DNA of 64,000 bases from Blumeriella jaapii (Eukaryota; Ascomycota; Leotiomycetes; Helotiales; Drepanopezizaceae): NCBI GenBank assembly GCA_009599575.1, contig VWND01000004.1, positions 1,418,001-1,482,000 of the forward strand, read 5' to 3'. The position numbers and the translations under genes are program-made. Shown piece by piece: positions 12,160 to 25,600 of the stretch (position 1 is its first letter; each line of letters begins with the position of its first letter). Below the pieces are notes generated by a model. It was given only the letters and a program-made list of their open reading frames with translations, did no database searches and was not told the DNA's origin.

Positions 12160-12700
12160 TATTTCGCAACCAAAAAAACCCTAGAATAAGTGAAACCTCT
12201 GAGATATTTATATCGCAAGCCACGAAATCGCTTTGTATTTCTTTAGTTGTTCCATAATTATTAATAGCGCGAATAGATTGCGTATGCGTGCCGTAAATGA
12301 TTACTTCTCTTTCTTCAATCGTAAATAAGTCAATACGTTTTTGAGTTGGTTTCTATTCACACTCAACTAATAACTTTTAGGTTACGCAGTTTTTTTCCGC
12401 GCCGCAATCGATAAAAATTCGTTTCGTATAAGTTTCGCCCTTAGCTTTTTTAATCTCGATTGAAATTATTATTTTCTATTTTTTTTTTTCGCTCGATTTT
12501 ATTAGCAGCGACGAAATTAAGATCGAGCGAAAGCTTTTCCCGAATCTTTAGATTTATTAGCTTCGAAGCAGTTTGGAACTATATATTTTTTTCTGTTGCA
12601 TTTATAACATTCGACTTTTAAACAATTGGCCATGCGGTGCCTTTTTTTTTGGCAGCGACTGCACTTCGAAAAATAAGAAAAGTCGTTAAAGATTCTAAGA
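12160..12700 (-). pseudogene. A2 double zinc knuckle and DCGA protease, degraded
   Basis: Near 12580-12700 the sense strand shows two CCHC knuckles in tandem; the second retains CYKCNRKK with its second half ending in NC, and the first retains GHRMANC-like residues in altered form. At about 12395-12430 it reads IDCGAEKNC, a retropepsin-type active site. Degraded protease sequence continues to about 12160. Confidence 0.75.
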
Positions 12701-12739
12701 TTCCAAAGGATTTTGTTAAGGTTATCGTTTTTTCGCTTT

Positions 12740-13930
12740 CGTTTTTTTTTTTATAACGTATATTCGAATCGAAGACGGTATATATCTGTTCTAGCCTTTA
12801 AGCTTTGATCGTAAATATAAGTCTTTTTTTTTTTTTTTTTTTTACGCTTGTTTCGTCGTTTATTATTTTTCGTTTCGTCGCTGATAATTTTATTAGCATT
12901 TTCGATACGACGAACGATTGATATTAATTTTTCGTACGAGCTTATAGCTGTAGTATTGCTTCGTTTGATAATTTCTTTTCGAAGAATAGGTCGGAGTTTT
13001 GCGAAAAGCATCTTTTTTCTAATCGCATCGTTTGTTATTTGCAACTGCTGTTCGAGATTATTTAAATAAGCAACGAAATCGTTAATTAATTTATATTTTT
13101 TTTGCTTCGCCTTATCGTATGAATTCGAGGCCGCGATTTCTCGATTTTCCGCATTTATCAGAGAATCCAATATTTATCTTTTAAAATCGTTCCATATAAT
13201 TCGAATATTCGTAAAACGTCGTTCGTATCCGGTTCATCTTTTTTTTATTTTATCGTCGAAGATTAAAACATAAGCGTTAATTTTCTTTTGATCGGTACAA
13301 AATATTACTTTTTTATTTTGGCGAAAGCTTCGCTTTGCACGCCGAATAAAAGATTAAGCTTTTTTAGTATTTTTTTTTCGATATATTAAGAAGTTTTTTA
13401 TTTTTGATACTTTTCGGCTCGAATTCGCTATGTCTTTTACAAAAGGTATAATATGCTTAAAGGAAATGCTAGGTCGTTTCCAATAAGTATTATTATCGTA
13501 ATGCTCCGAAGATATTTTATAATAATCGCCGGCTTAAGTTATTTTTATTTTTTTTCAATTGGGACGGTGTTAAAAGGTATAAAAACTTTTTTTTCGATAT
13601 TTTCGAAAGCGTTAAGTTTTCGTTAGAATTGTTTAATTTCCTTTCGGAGTTCGTTTCGGCGTCTTTTGGTTTCTTCGAGTTTTTTGATTGTTTCGTAGAC
13701 CTTTTTCTTAGTCTTTTTCTGCTCCATTTTAACTCGTATCTTTTTTATTCTCTTACGTTTATCGTTTTCTTTTTGTTCGACGCGGATTTGTTTATTAGCC
13801 AGATAAATCAGAATCTCGGTGGAAGGTCCTTTCGAATCGCTTTAAGCGTGGCTTTTTTTAGTGATTTCTTCGATAAAAAAAGTTGAGAAGTCGTCGCGCC
13901 CTGATAATAGGGTATTTTCGACCTTTGGTG
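12740..13930 (-). pseudogene. A2 gag, degraded but with a 139-residue open segment
   Basis: The segment 12751-13170 is open for 139 residues and is the helical C-terminal part of a retrotransposon capsid (Gag) protein, ending in a long Lys/Arg-rich run. The upstream part to about 13930 is a Lys/Glu-rich coiled coil, whose antisense shadow is the plus frame at 13629-13886. Gag would form the virus-like particle. Confidence 0.78.
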
Positions 13931-14134
13931 AGGCTGGTGACGTCAGGAGAAACGATGGTACGGGGTCTCTTTAAGCAGCCGAAAGTGCTGGGTCTTTTTG
14001 AATAGCCGAAGGTGCCTGTTTTCTGCGAGTGCGAAAAGCTATAATATCGATAGTAACGATGTAGGTGTAATAATATAATAGAAAGTTGTTTTAATAATAT
14101 CGAACTGCCGTTCCGGTAGGTAGAAAAATCAGAA

Positions 14135-14547
14135 TATAAGAATTGAAAAGCAGGAAAATATTAGTTCAGATAATAAAGCTTAAATAAAATTAAGTTAATA
14201 ATCAGACTAATTTTTACCTTTTATATTTCTAATAAAAGGCGTGTATAAGTACAAAAGGAAAGGTGGAGCCTTCGAGAAAAGTATTTCCCAAGAAATCAAG
14301 CGAATCCCATTTAGTATGCTCTCCAGCCCCCATTCCGACCTTTTCTTAATTCTTTTTAATATAACCTTAATAACTGGTTTCTTAGCAATCACTCCTATAA
14401 AATGTTTTACCTAAATGTTATTTCCAGCCCTCATAATACTATCCGGCCCCCACGGCCTATCCGCAGAAAATGCTATTCGAAGGTTGGTAGAAGGCAAAAG
14501 GTCTTGGCGGATCACCTGACTTATACACGTGATGTTGGTTCCTAACA
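14135..14547 (-). repeat. A2 5' LTR (413 bp)
   Basis: Same ends as the 3' LTR. The right, outer 150 bp is nearly pristine, while the left, inner part is strongly RIP-altered, the mirror image of 7211-7621. This opposition shows that mutation load depends on position within the element. Confidence 0.95.
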
Positions 14548-14613
14548 TCTAATTTAAAACCTCGTAATTAATGCAAATCATCTACGAACCTTTTGCTCGT
14601 TCGTCTTTTTATA
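14548..14613 (+). repeat. B2 5' LTR, right part
   Basis: Resumes with the duplicated tctaa and follows other Gyp-B LTRs (ctacgaacc...gctcgttcg) to a RIP-altered end at 14613. Together with 7100-7210 it makes one LTR of about 172 bp. Confidence 0.92.
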
Positions 14614-14639
14614 TATTAATTATCAAAATTCTCTTAACA

Positions 14640-16170
14640 TTTTTATTTCAGCCCTCGAGCTGAAAAAGCCTGCCAACTTTATTCTGCCTTTGCGTATACA
14701 AAAAATCAATTTTATCGCGACAACAATTTTACGACCCCTACGACCCTTTATACGAAACTACGAAACGACAACCCCCTTTGACACAAAAAACGATAACTCC
14801 TTTTAATACAAAACTTACATTTAAAAAACCTTGTTCTGCTTCTGCTTATATTCCGGAACAAAACATATTTCACGCTTTTTTTTTAACGGGCACCAATACC
14901 GAAAATATCGGACCTTCTCAAATTGTCGAAACCTTTTAATTGCTCTATTTTAAAACATTTTAAATACCCCGACCAAATCGTCGCCGCTCTAATCGCTAAT
15001 ACGAAAGCCTGTTTTTAAAAAATCTTCGATATTTTCGCTTACGCGGTAAAATAAAACGATATAATAATATTATTTAAAGCCAAATTAAATAATTTCGCTT
15101 AAAAGCTAAATGTTCAAACGGTATAATACTAGGAAAAAAAAGCTTTTTAAAAAAAAATAATTCAAAACCGCGAAGCCGAACTTGCCAATTTCCGAAAACA
15201 AGTTTCTACCAGTTAAAATACACCGAATACTTTAAACGCAAAAAAAAAAACACCTGCTTTTTCCGACTCCGATAAATTCACAAATTCGGATAGCACCGGC
15301 AACGTTACGAAATATCTTACCACTTTTTTTTAAAATATAATTTTAAAGCTTCGTTTTAATTAAAATTAATATGCGACCGAACAGGATCGTATAAATTACT
15401 TTTTTTTCCGCTTTTCCGATACAGCCAAAAGCGTTTTACAAAAAAGTTTACGTACGGACGACACTTTTTTTTATTTAACTATTGCAAAAATAATTTAAAT
15501 TCTTTAATAATCGTTCGATATTTTTAACTAATAAGCAGATGCATTTAAAAAAATTCTATTTTTTAAATAAAATAATTAATTTCTATTTATTTTTTTTCTT
15601 ATCTGGCTAGAAATTAAAAATCATACTAAATTTAATAACAAAGCCGCTATCGCTATTCTGCGCGAAGCTTTTTATTTTAATATAATCACCCGCTTGTTTT
15701 ATATTAATCTTTTCGATTTAAAAACCGATTTTATTAGTTTTTACGCTTAAATACGCGAAACCGATACCGTTTTTCGATAATTAAATTTTAATTATTATAA
15801 AACCGAAAGCCGCAATACGGAAATCATTTTTTCTGCTTTTATATTTAAAACTGCTATTACGACTATTATTTAAAACGATTTTATAAACCTCAGCGTTATT
15901 CAAACCAAAGCAATTATATAAACCGCAGCCGATATAGCCAAAAACAAACGTTTAATAAATAACGCCGAGAAATTAACGCGCCGAATCTACCTTTTTGCTA
16001 ATAACTTTTGCTTATAATATCTTAGCGATAAACATCGCGTTGCTAATTGCCTCGATTTCCCTTGGGTTAAAAAAGCTAAAGCCGAAGTAAAAAAGTCGGA
16101 AAACTAATTGTTTTTAATAATTGTTATTATTAAAAACTTTTAAAAAATAAATTAAAGTTATTTGTTTTAA
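14640..16170 (+). pseudogene. B2 gag with zinc knuckle, degraded
   Basis: Degraded gag on the plus strand. The best part is about 15590-15720 (a Trp-containing helical capsid stretch with KFNNKAAIAILRE). A CCHC knuckle near 16005-16055 keeps its central His and last Cys, while other Cys are lost to Tyr or stop. It matches gag in B1, B3 and B4. Confidence 0.75.
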
Positions 16171-16196
16171 ACGGCGTTCCGAAACCATATTTAATA

Positions 16197-16563
16197 TTGC
16201 TTTATATTATAACTACTAATAGTATATATATTAAAATTTATTTCTTAAACGATTCCGAAGCTACCGATAATTTTATTAATTATTTTTTCGTACAACACTA
16301 CGAATTAACCTTTGTTTTATTTATTAATTTACGTAAACTTATCGTAATTAACGAACGCTTTTCTATTTACGGCGATATTATTTATTAAATCTTTTTTCAA
16401 ATTAATACCGCCGGCCATACCGAATTAATTACAACTTTTATTATAATACTAGGAAAATACGATTTTATTTTAAAAAAGCTTTGGCTTCGGATATACAATT
16501 TTTATATTAACTGGACCACGAATACCCTTTGTTTTAATTCAAACTTCTGCCGTACGAATTGCT
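16197..16563 (+). pseudogene. B2 retropepsin-like protease, degraded
   Basis: The frame begins MLYIITTNS and reads FLNDSEATDNFIN at the active site. The usual Gly of D-S/T-G-A is Glu here and in all other Gyp-B copies. Then come a conserved tail with GKYDFIL (the GxxxxIL-type flap-to-C-terminal strand) and a WTTNTLCF segment. One stop follows 16388. Confidence 0.82.
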
Positions 16564-16889
16564 TATTTTAACGCATTTATTAATTAGCCGTTTCAAGCTT
16601 AATTTAAAAACGCCACTTTTACAAAACCGTCGTTCTACCAATTACACCTCGTCGTACAAAAGCAGCTATATTTACCATTTTAGCTTTTTAATTAAAAATC
16701 GAAGTATTTTCAGCCTTTTTGTACGAAATTAATTAACAATTATATAAACTAAGCGCTTTAACCGACGAATTTCTTTTTATTATATTATTTAAAATCGATT
16801 AATTGCAAAAAAATAAGCTTTTTCAAACTGTACGATAACAATTTTCAGCCGAATTTTATTTCGCTAAAGCTTTACTGAAAAATATTCGT

Positions 16890-18330
16890 TTGGCTTTTCA
16901 AATCAAACCGCTAATCGATTTTCGAATAAAATTTTCTTTTTATTATTATTATTATTTAGCCGCTTTTAATTTTATCGAAGCTGATAAACTTGCATTTTAT
17001 AAAAAAAGCGTTAATTATACGATAGAATTTCGATTTAAAACTGTATTTTTATACGGCCTTTTGTATAATATATTAATCGACGAATTTTAAATTTTACGCA
17101 AATTTTTCAAAAAAAACCTCGAAAAAAGTTGAATCCGAACGAGCTTTTTTTTCGCAGCTTTTTCAATCCTATTCGCGAAAAAACCAAAAGAAAAATTACG
17201 ATTTTGCGTCGATTACAAAGCTTTTAACGCTATTACAATTAAAAACCGATATTTTTTATTATTAATTTAAAAAACGCTTTTACGATTAAGCAAAGCTAAA
17301 TTTTATATTAAACTCGACGTTTTCGCCGCTTTTAATAAAATTCGAATAAAAAAAGGCTATAAATAGCTTATTGCATTTAATACGAAATATAGCTTGTTCG
17401 AGTTTTTAATTATGCTTTTCGAATTATACAACGCTTCCGCCACGTTTTAATTTCGTATAAACGATATTTTACGATTTTATTTAAATATTTTTTGCATAAC
17501 TTATATAAACGATATTTTAATTTATTTAAACGACTTTCAAAAACATAAAAAACACGTTAATTTTTTTTTTAAATTTTTTCTGACGCGGGCCTGTAATTAA
17601 ATATAAAAAAATGCGAATTCGAAATTTAAAAAATCGTTTATTTTAAAATAATTATTTTTATTATTAAAATCAAAATAAACTTTAAAAAGCTCGAAGCGAT
17701 TACGGACTGGAATTTTTTTTCTAACGTCAAAAACGTATAAGCGTTTTTAAGTTTTACGAATTTTTATCGACGATTTATTAAATTTTTTTTTAAAATCGTT
17801 ACTTTTTTAATAAATTTAACGAAAAAAAATACTAAATAGAATTTTAACGACGATTGTATAAAAACTTTCGAATTTCTTAAATCAGCGTTTACGATTGCAT
17901 TTATTTTATTTTATTTTAATTTTGACAAAAAGATATTCGTTGAAACTGACGCTTTTAATTACGTTTTTTCAGAGATTTTCTTTTAAAAAAACGATGCAAA
18001 AGTACTTTATCCAATCGCTTTTATATCGAAAAAGTTCGATTCTGCCGAATGCAATTACGAAATTTATAACAAAAAACTTTTCGCTATTATACGTTGCTTC
18101 GAAAATTAACGAGCCGAATTACAAAAAGCTGCCTATTCAATTCGAATATTTATAAACCACCGAAACTTAAAATATTTCATAACGATTAAGCAATTTAATA
18201 AACGTTAAATACGCTAAAGCGAGTTTTTAACTAGCTTTGATTTTATAATTATATTTAAACCTGGAAAACAAAATGGCAAACCTGACTTTTTAACCCGACG
18301 CTTTCAAAACCTTTCTTAAAACTTTTTAAA
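16890..18330 (+). pseudogene. B2 reverse transcriptase and RNase H, degraded
   Basis: Connecting segment 16890-17090, then RT with [12 protein letters not shown] (about 17195), KFYIKLDVFAAF (about 17300) and, at the catalytic site near 17502, YINDILIY, where the first Asp is Asn. RNase H fragments (17895-18155) and the region before integrase follow. Stops and shifts are frequent. Confidence 0.85.
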
Positions 18331-18489
18331 CGAAAAAATTCAGTTCCAAAACCAAACCCTTTTCAAAAAACACTATCTGACCGAAATTTTAATCGGAAAA
18401 CATTATTTGACCGAAATTTTAACCGCTTTCCGGCTTCGCTAAAACAATCCGAAGCAAACGACGAAAAGCTTTTACGACTTTTAAATAAA

Positions 18490-19960
18490 TATTACCTTAT
18501 TAATAAGCTATAAATCGCTATCAAAAAAAAAATGCTTAAATCAAAAAGTATTCCGAAATCCAAAACGTTACAATTCTCTAAATGCGTTATACGCAATAAC
18601 AAATTGTATTTCCGAAACCGATTTTACGTCTCCGATACACCGAATTTAGAAATTCTTATCCGTACCTGGCTTTTACAAATGGCCCATAATTTAATAAAAA
18701 CAAGCTATTTTAGCAAAAACAAATTTTACGAAATTATTAATAAAAATTACTATTAGCTATTAATTTCCGAAAATTGCAAAAGATTTATTCGCAATTACAA
18801 CGGCTGCTTCCGTAATACAAATATTAATCAACGTTATCAAAGATTTTTCAAACTTTTATTTATCCTTTTACGCCGTTGAAACTATATATCGGTCGATTTT
18901 ATAAGCTTTTTTTTAATAAAAAAGCATAAGAATCGAAACAATCTGATTATAATAATAATTTGTCGTTTTATTAAAAAACGATATTATACAGTCTGCTATA
19001 CAGCTATAAAAACGACAGACTTAGCCAAATTATTTTGCAAAAATATCTGGCGTTTATATAATTTCTCCGATTTTATAATTTCAAACCGAAATTCCTTATT
19101 TATTTCACAATTCTAAAAAACTATTAATTATCGTTTCGAAACCAATATTACGCTATCTATCAGCTTTTACTCCGAAACAAACGGCCAAACCGAAAACGCG
19201 AACGCCTATTTATTTTCCTATTTAAAATAATTCGTCGAATACGCTTAAAAAAATTGAGAAAACTAGCTTTTTCTAGTTAAATTCGCAGCGAATAACGCTG
19301 TAAACGCTTTCACCGGAATTTCCTTTTTTTACGCTAACAAAAACTTTTATTCCCGAATAAGCTTTTTTCTATCTAAGCTTATTTTAGATTTTATTTTACG
19401 CATTTTACAAATAATAAATACGAAAGAAAACGATTTCGCCGATAAAATAAAAAAGTTAAAATTATTTTTACGTATAAATCTGATTTTAGCGTTGGCCGAC
19501 CAGAAACATTATTTTAATTAATAACGCCAACCAGCTTTTGTTTATAAAATAAAAAATAACGTGTTTTTTAATAAACGTAATATAATTTTTATTAAACCAA
19601 TTAAAAAACTAAATAATAAATTTTACGATTTTTACAAAATCGCCGAAATTCTAGGCTTTTATAATTACAAACTGAAATTATTTTTCGAACAAAAACTATT
19701 ACATTTTGTTTTTTATATTAATTTGCTCAAACCTGCTTATAACGACCCCTTCCCAAAGCAAAAAAACCCTTTTCTTCCATTTGTTTTTATCGACGCAAAC
19801 GAAAGCTTGTTATAAGCTATAAACGCTATTTTCGATTTTAAACGAAACCTCAACTTTTTTTATTTAATACAATAGCGTAGCTATAACGCCGAAAACCAAT
19901 TTTGAAAACTATTAAAAAACGTTGTTAACGCATATAATTTTATAATTGAATTCGCTATAC
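18490..19960 (+). pseudogene. B2 integrase and chromodomain, degraded
   Basis: The zinc-binding domain at 18532-18756 keeps its His residues (MAHNLIKTSYFSKNKFYEI). The core has a VDFI motif near 18890 and ETNGQTENA near 19170, the Glu-bearing end of the DDE triad. The SH3-like part is at about 19561-19815 (KLNNKFYDFYKIAEILG, then HFVFYINLLKPAY). A chromodomain-like stretch (RSYNAENQF followed by LKNVVNAYNF) is at about 19870-19960. Chromodomains of this class guide integration to methylated H3K9 chromatin. Confidence 0.85.
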
Positions 19961-20304
19961 GTTTTTTTTAAAAACTTTATCCGACCAAAGCAAAACTGGC
20001 TAAAGCCAGAATTGCTAATAAAAAACGTGCCAAATCGATAAATAACGAAAACGAGCTTTTACTATTAAAAAAGGCTTTTATAACCGTTATTAAACACAAA
20101 AAAACTGCTATCAATTCCTTTTTTATTACAAAAGAATTAATTATTCTGCTTCCGAAACTAAAAAAGCCTGTTTTTTTTTTTTTTTATTATTCCAGCCGAA
20201 TCTCGCACTCGTTTACAAAAACGCCTCGCGAACGAAGCTCGATTTATAAAAATAAATTCCGACGACAAAGAAATAAAAAAAAAAAATAAAAAAAAAAAAT
20301 CATA

Positions 20305-20476
20305 TATAAAAAAATAAAACGTTAATTCGTTAATTACGTGGTCCGAAGGTCACGTTGTTATCACGTGATATCGGAGCCCGCACACACTATATCTTAGACT
20401 TCGCGACACCTTTAACTTAGAACCTCGTAGTCAATACAAATCACCTACGAACCTTCTGCTCGTTCGTCCCCTTACA
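20305..20476 (+). repeat. B2 3' LTR (172 bp)
   Basis: Inner left end heavily altered (tataaaaaaataaaacg), outer right part well preserved up to cgttcgtccccttaca. The TSD ctttt follows. Confidence 0.93.
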
Positions 20477-20559
20477 CTTTTGTACGGCGAAAAGGGGCTG
20501 ATTAAACGATTGATTTGTAAAAGTAGCGTTTTTAAACTAAATCTAAAATAGCTAATTAA

Positions 20560-22480
20560 TAAAAGTTCTGAAGTAAACAATTCGAACGGCAAAAGTCTGA
20601 ATTAAAGCAAAAAGTATTCGTAATTCAATTAATATAAGAGTTATGTATTTTAAATCAAGGTTTGCCCAGAATAAAATCGTATTTTCCTAGTATTATAATA
20701 AAAGCTGTAATTCGTTCGGTATAGCGAACGATATTAATTTAAAAAAAAACTTGATAAATAACGTCGCCGTAAATAAAAAAACGTCTGTTAACCACGGTAA
20801 GTTTACGTGGGTTAATAAGTAAAACAAAAGTTAATTCGTAATATTATACGAAAATATAATTAATAAAATTATCGGTAGCTTCGGAATCGTTTAAAAAATA
20901 GGTTTTGATATATATATTATTAGCAATTATAATATAAAACAATATTAAATATAATTTCGAAACGCTATTTAAAACAAATAATTCTAATTTATTTTTTAAA
21001 AGTTTCTGATAGTAATAATTATCAAAAACAATTAGTTTTCCGATTTTTTTGCTTCGGCTTTAGCCTTTTTAATCCAAAAAAAGTCGGAGCAGTCAGCAGC
21101 TCGGTGTTTATCGCTGATATACCATAAACAAAAGTTATTAGCGAAAAAATAAATTCGGCGAGCTAGTTTTTCGGCGTTACCGATTGGGCGTTTGTTTTTT
21201 GCTATATCAGCTGCGATTTATATAATTGCTTTGGTTTAAATAGCGCTGAAATTCATAAGATCGCTTTAAATAATAATCGTAATAGCAGTTTTAAATATAA
21301 GAGCGAAAAAAATAATTTCCGTATTGCGGCTTTCGGTTTTGTAATAATTAAAATTTAATTATCGAAAAACGATATCGGTTTCGCGCATTTAAACGCAAAA
21401 ACTAATAAAATCGGTTTTTAAATCGGAAAATTTAATATACGACAAACGAATGATTATATTAAAATAAAAAGCTTTGCGCAAAATAGCGATAACGGCTTTG
21501 TTATTAAACTTAATATAATTTTTAATTTCCAGCTAAAAAAAAAAAAATAAACAGAAATTAATTGCTTTGCTTGAAAAACAAAATTCTTTTAAATGCATCT
21601 GCTTATTAATTAAAAACATCGAACGATTATTAAAAGATTTAAATTATTTTTGCAATAATTAAATAAAAAAAAATGCCGTTCGTACGTAAATCTTTTTGTA
21701 AAACGCTTTTGGCTGTATCGGAAAAGCGGGAAAAAAAGTAATTTATGCGATTTTGTTCGGTCGTATATTAATTCTGATTAAAACGAAATTTTAAAATTAT
21801 ATTTTAAAAAAAAGTGGTAAAATGCTTCGTAACGTTGCCGGTGCCATCCGAATCTGTGAATTTATCGAGGTCGGAAAAAGCAAATGTTTTTCTTTTTGCG
21901 TTTAAAATGTTCGGTATATTTTAATTAATAAAAGCTTGTTTTCGGAAGTTGGCAAGCTCGGCTTCGCGGTTTTGAATTTTTTTTTTAAAAGATTTTTTTT
22001 TTTTTATATTATACCGTTTGAATATTTAGTTTTTAAGCGAAATCATTTAGTTTAGTTTTAAATAATATTATTATATCGTTTTGTTTTACCGCGTAAACGA
22101 AAATATCGAAAAATTTTTAAAAGCAGGCTTTCGTATTAGCGATTAGAGCGGCGACGATTTGGTCGGGGTATTTAAAATGCCTTAAAATAAAACAATTAAA
22201 AAGTTTCGATAATTTAAAATGGTTCGATATAGCTCGTTAAAAAAAAAACGTAAAATGTATTTTATTCCGGAATATAAGTAAAAGTAGAACGGGGTTTTTT
22301 AAATATAGGTCTTGTATTAAAAAGAATTGTCGTTTCGTAGTTTCGTATCGTAAGGATTTTTAAAAAATCGTAAAAATTATTATCGCGATAAGATTTGTTA
22401 ACTTTCCGTATACGCAAAAGCAAAACAAAATTGACAAGCTTTTTCAACTTAAAAGCTAAAATAAAAATATTAAAAAAGGT
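20560..22480 (-). pseudogene. B3 protease and gag, degraded
   Basis: Minus-strand counterpart of B2 gag and protease. The protease active site at about 20880-20900 reads NDSEATDNF. Zinc knuckle remains are near 21090-21140. Capsid sequence extends to about 22480, including the 61-residue open piece 22262-22447 at the gag N-terminal side. Sequence matches B1 and B2 over its length. Confidence 0.8.
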
Positions 22481-22493
22481 TTGGTAGTTAATA

Positions 22494-22667
22494 TATCAGG
22501 GGTGTAAACGAGCAGAAGGTTCGTGGATAAATTATATTAACTACGGGGTTTTAAGTTTAAAAATATCGTAAAATCTAAAATACAATGTATGCGGGCTCCG
22601 ATATCACGTGACAACAACGTGACCTTCGGACCACGTGACCAACGAACTGACGTTTCATCCCCTCATA
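22494..22667 (-). repeat. B3 5' LTR (174 bp)
   Basis: On the minus strand it starts TATGAGGGGATG and ends with ACACCCCTGATA. The outer 85 bp (right side) is unmutated and retains the CACGTG sites; the inner part is altered. Presumed TSD tttta at 22668-22672. Confidence 0.93.
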
Positions 22668-22672
22668 TTTTA

Positions 22673-25600
22673 TTCGATTACGAAAGCTTTGTTAAAACTG
22701 AATTCGTTCGCAAAAGTTTTAATTACGATAAATTTCTGTTAAATTACGATAACGCTTTAAAAGCTTTCGCCGGAGCAATAAAAGCTCGAAAAAAAAAAAA
22801 AAAAAAAAAAAAAAAACAGACCGGGTCCTGCGCTTTTTATCAAATCAACGAAAAAAAAAATATTTAAAAATACGTTTTTAGCAAAATTATTAATATTATT
22901 TCATTTCGGCATTTCGCTCGCTTTTTCGAAACTATTACTTTTATTAAAAAAAGGTTTAAATATTAAACGCTTATATTTTTAAAACGCAAGCTTTGAAAAC
23001 TAATCATTTAAAAGCTCGTAAATTTATAAGCCTTTTTACAGCTGTTTGCAAACTAATCGACGACGCTATGCAATCGCTAAAAAAAATATTAATCGGCTGC
23101 GAAATTTTAAGTTTGATTTTTTTTAAAGCGAAAAACTAAGCGTCGCCAAATACGGCATTTTTATATCAAAAAAAAAATGACGCTATACCGATATCTTAAA
23201 TTTACGACGACGAAAAAAACGAAAAAGCTAATATTATTTTCGTTTAATTCGAAAAAACATACGCGGTAGCAATTAATATTTTTAAATTAGCTAAAACAAT
23301 TTAGCGATTTTTATTTTTAATTATCGAAAACGAATCCGAAAACGAAATTAAAAGCGTAATAGCAAATAATCGCTTATTCGAATACAAAAAACCTATTATA
23401 TTTATAAGAACGATTCCGAAAAAAATAAAAACGAAAAACGTAAAAAAACGCGCCGATATTTTCGAAACTTTTTCTGTTCGAAAAAAAAAATCATTCGCGT
23501 CGCTAACAAAAAAGGCATCGCGAATAAAAACAGCCGGAAATAGACGCGGAGCTATAGCTTTTAAGCTAATTAAGAAAAAACGCGACGATTTTACAAAATC
23601 AAATTTAAAAAATACCGTTATTTCGAAAAAAACAATCTGAACGATTTTGATTTTAATTTTTTAAAATTTAATACGCAAATATTAAAAACGCTTGCTGCGT
23701 TTAAAAACGTCGTATTATTTATATTAATATTTCAAACTCTAATAAAAGCGTTTAAAATTTCGATTATTATACGATTAGACCGAAAAAGCTTAAAAAAAAA
23801 TATCGAAATTATCGCGAAAACAATTATATAAAAAGCACAAAATCAAATTATTTATTTAAAACCTTCGTTTTCGACGACGCTACGATTTAAAAAATTTATT
23901 TCGATATTTTTACGCAAATATTAAATAAATCCGTCAGCTTTTTCTTTTTTGTTTTAAACGAAAACTAAATTAAACTTTTTTCAGAAAATTGCAAATATAA
24001 TACGCTAAAGCAAATAAAAAAAACTTTTGAAAACGGTGATCCGTTTTTATTCGAGCTTTTCTTCGCTAAGAAACTTCGATTTTTTAATTTCGTTTTTACG
24101 AACAACGTTAACGTTAAAAAAAACGGTAAATTTTATTATTTTTATATGCGTTATTACGCGGCGTATTGCGATTTAATTACAAAAAGAATCGACGTAATAA
24201 ACTTCGCTGATCGATTCGCTATTATTAAAAATTCGGATTACGACGTATTCGAAATTGATTTTAATAATTAATTTATATTCCGACGAAAAACTGCGAAAAT
24301 TATTAAAACGCATGCTAAAACTTATTTGGACTACGCGAATTTCAAAACAGACCTTAAGATTTTTAGCGCGATTATAAAGCTCGACTAAAACAAAAAAAGT
24401 AAAAGTAATGAATATTTTTAAAAGCCGATTTTTTTAGCTTTTTAACCGAAAGTATATTTTAAAATTTATTTAAATTAAACTGCGAATTCGTTAATTACGT
24501 AGGATTTTACAACGGAAAAAACAAATTATTATTATATTTTATTAAAAAAAAAATTATATACAAATACTATTTTCGATTAATTAAAATTCAAAAAGCGCTT
24601 ATAGTTTTTTTCGCTAATATATTTTACAATTTTATTCAATAAGATTTTAAAATACAGCCCGGCTTTTACTTCGCTATTTTGATTATTCGGAACCTCGGAA
24701 ACTGCTGCTTCGTAGCATATCTTAACGTTCCTATCGCTTTAGATTTCGCTGATTCCGACCGTATTATAATTATAAAATTCGATATCGCTGATTTTTAAAA
24801 AAAAATCAAAATCGAAAATTTTATCGACGCTATTTTCGATTATTACGTTTTGTTTATATTCGCATAGAACTCGGAAATAATCGAAGCTTATCTGCAATTA
24901 CACTACGACGCTAAGCTGATTAAAACCATTTAGAAAAACCTAGCTTTCTCGTATTTCAGCGCGTTTAAAACAGTAGCTTTAGTTATTTTATCGAATTACG
25001 AAACCGAAAACTACGAAGTAAAAAATGCAATAACTTCTGTCAGCTTTTCGATTAAACAAAAGACTTTCGTTAGATTCAAAACCTAAAAAACCGACAGCGC
25101 GATATTAATTAGCTCGAATAATTATACGGCGCAAAAATACAAAAATCATTTCGAAAACGACGTTTCGATAAACAATTTGACGTTGTTTGTATTGCGACGA
25201 AAACAATCGCAGTATTTTCGGTAATTTCGGCTATAAACGATTATTTCCGAACCATTTCGTAAAATAGTTTTTTTTACAAACTTCGGAGCTTTTTCAAAAG
25301 CATTCGTCGGTAAACAGCCGTAATCCGACCTATCAGTTTTACGCGAAGCAAAAACGTTAATCGGTTTTAATCACGACGAATTAATCGATTATTTCTACGA
25401 TTTTAATACAAATCTTTTCAGCGCTTTTTATAAAGCGTAGAATCACGTTTAAAAACTAAAATTTATTATTTACGAAAAAAAATCGTAAAAAGCTTTCGTC
25501 GCCGCGACGCCTGATAATATTATCGACGAAAAAGCTATTAAAACGTTCGTAAATTAAAATAATACTTCGATTAACGCTTTATCGAACTATTTTTTAAAAA

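Larger units (their letters stand above)
7211..14547 (-). mobile_element. Gyp-A copy 2 (A2), complete element of 7337 bp
   Basis: The best complete Gyp-A copy. LTRs lie at 7211-7621 (3') and 14135-14547 (5'), the TSD tctaa at 7206-7210 and 14548-14552, and the target is the 5' LTR of B2. The internal region on the minus strand has gag, two zinc knuckles, DCGA protease, RT with YFDD, RNase H and integrase, then a tail of about 1.5 kb that carries an antisense frame. It is the least mutated of the three A copies. Confidence 0.95.
7100..20476 (+). mobile_element. Gyp-B copy 2 (B2), complete but split by A2
   Basis: A full Gyp-B element with both LTRs, flanked by the TSD ctttt (7095-7099 and 20477-20481). 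The host sequence on both sides is B3 in the opposite orientation. A2 is inserted in its 5' LTR. Internal region 14614-20304 holds degraded gag, protease, RT, RNase H, integrase and a chromodomain. Removing A2 gives an element of about 6 kb, the same size as B1 and B4. Confidence 0.95.
6854..22667 (-). mobile_element. Gyp-B copy 3 (B3), minus strand, interrupted by B2; 3' part outside window
   Basis: Two segments, 6854-7099 and 20477-22667, read as one continuous minus-strand Gyp-B sequence when B2 is removed: both sides of the junction match B1 near 40045-40075, with ctttt duplicated. The 5' LTR is at 22494-22667. Its pol and 3' LTR lie left of A1, outside the window. B3 sits in F1; the base run tttta after 22667 is the presumed TSD. 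Confidence 0.92.

Noticed and set aside
22789..22816. A28 run as the poly(A) tail of a LINE or processed copy
   Set aside because: Protein-like sequence continues on both sides and no TSD pair or LINE domain is seen; similar runs (44483-44508, and near 49388) replace Lys-rich codons elsewhere.
22589..22867. Single 92-residue protein
   Set aside because: Its first 26 codons are the B3 LTR; the frame is a chimera across the insertion border.
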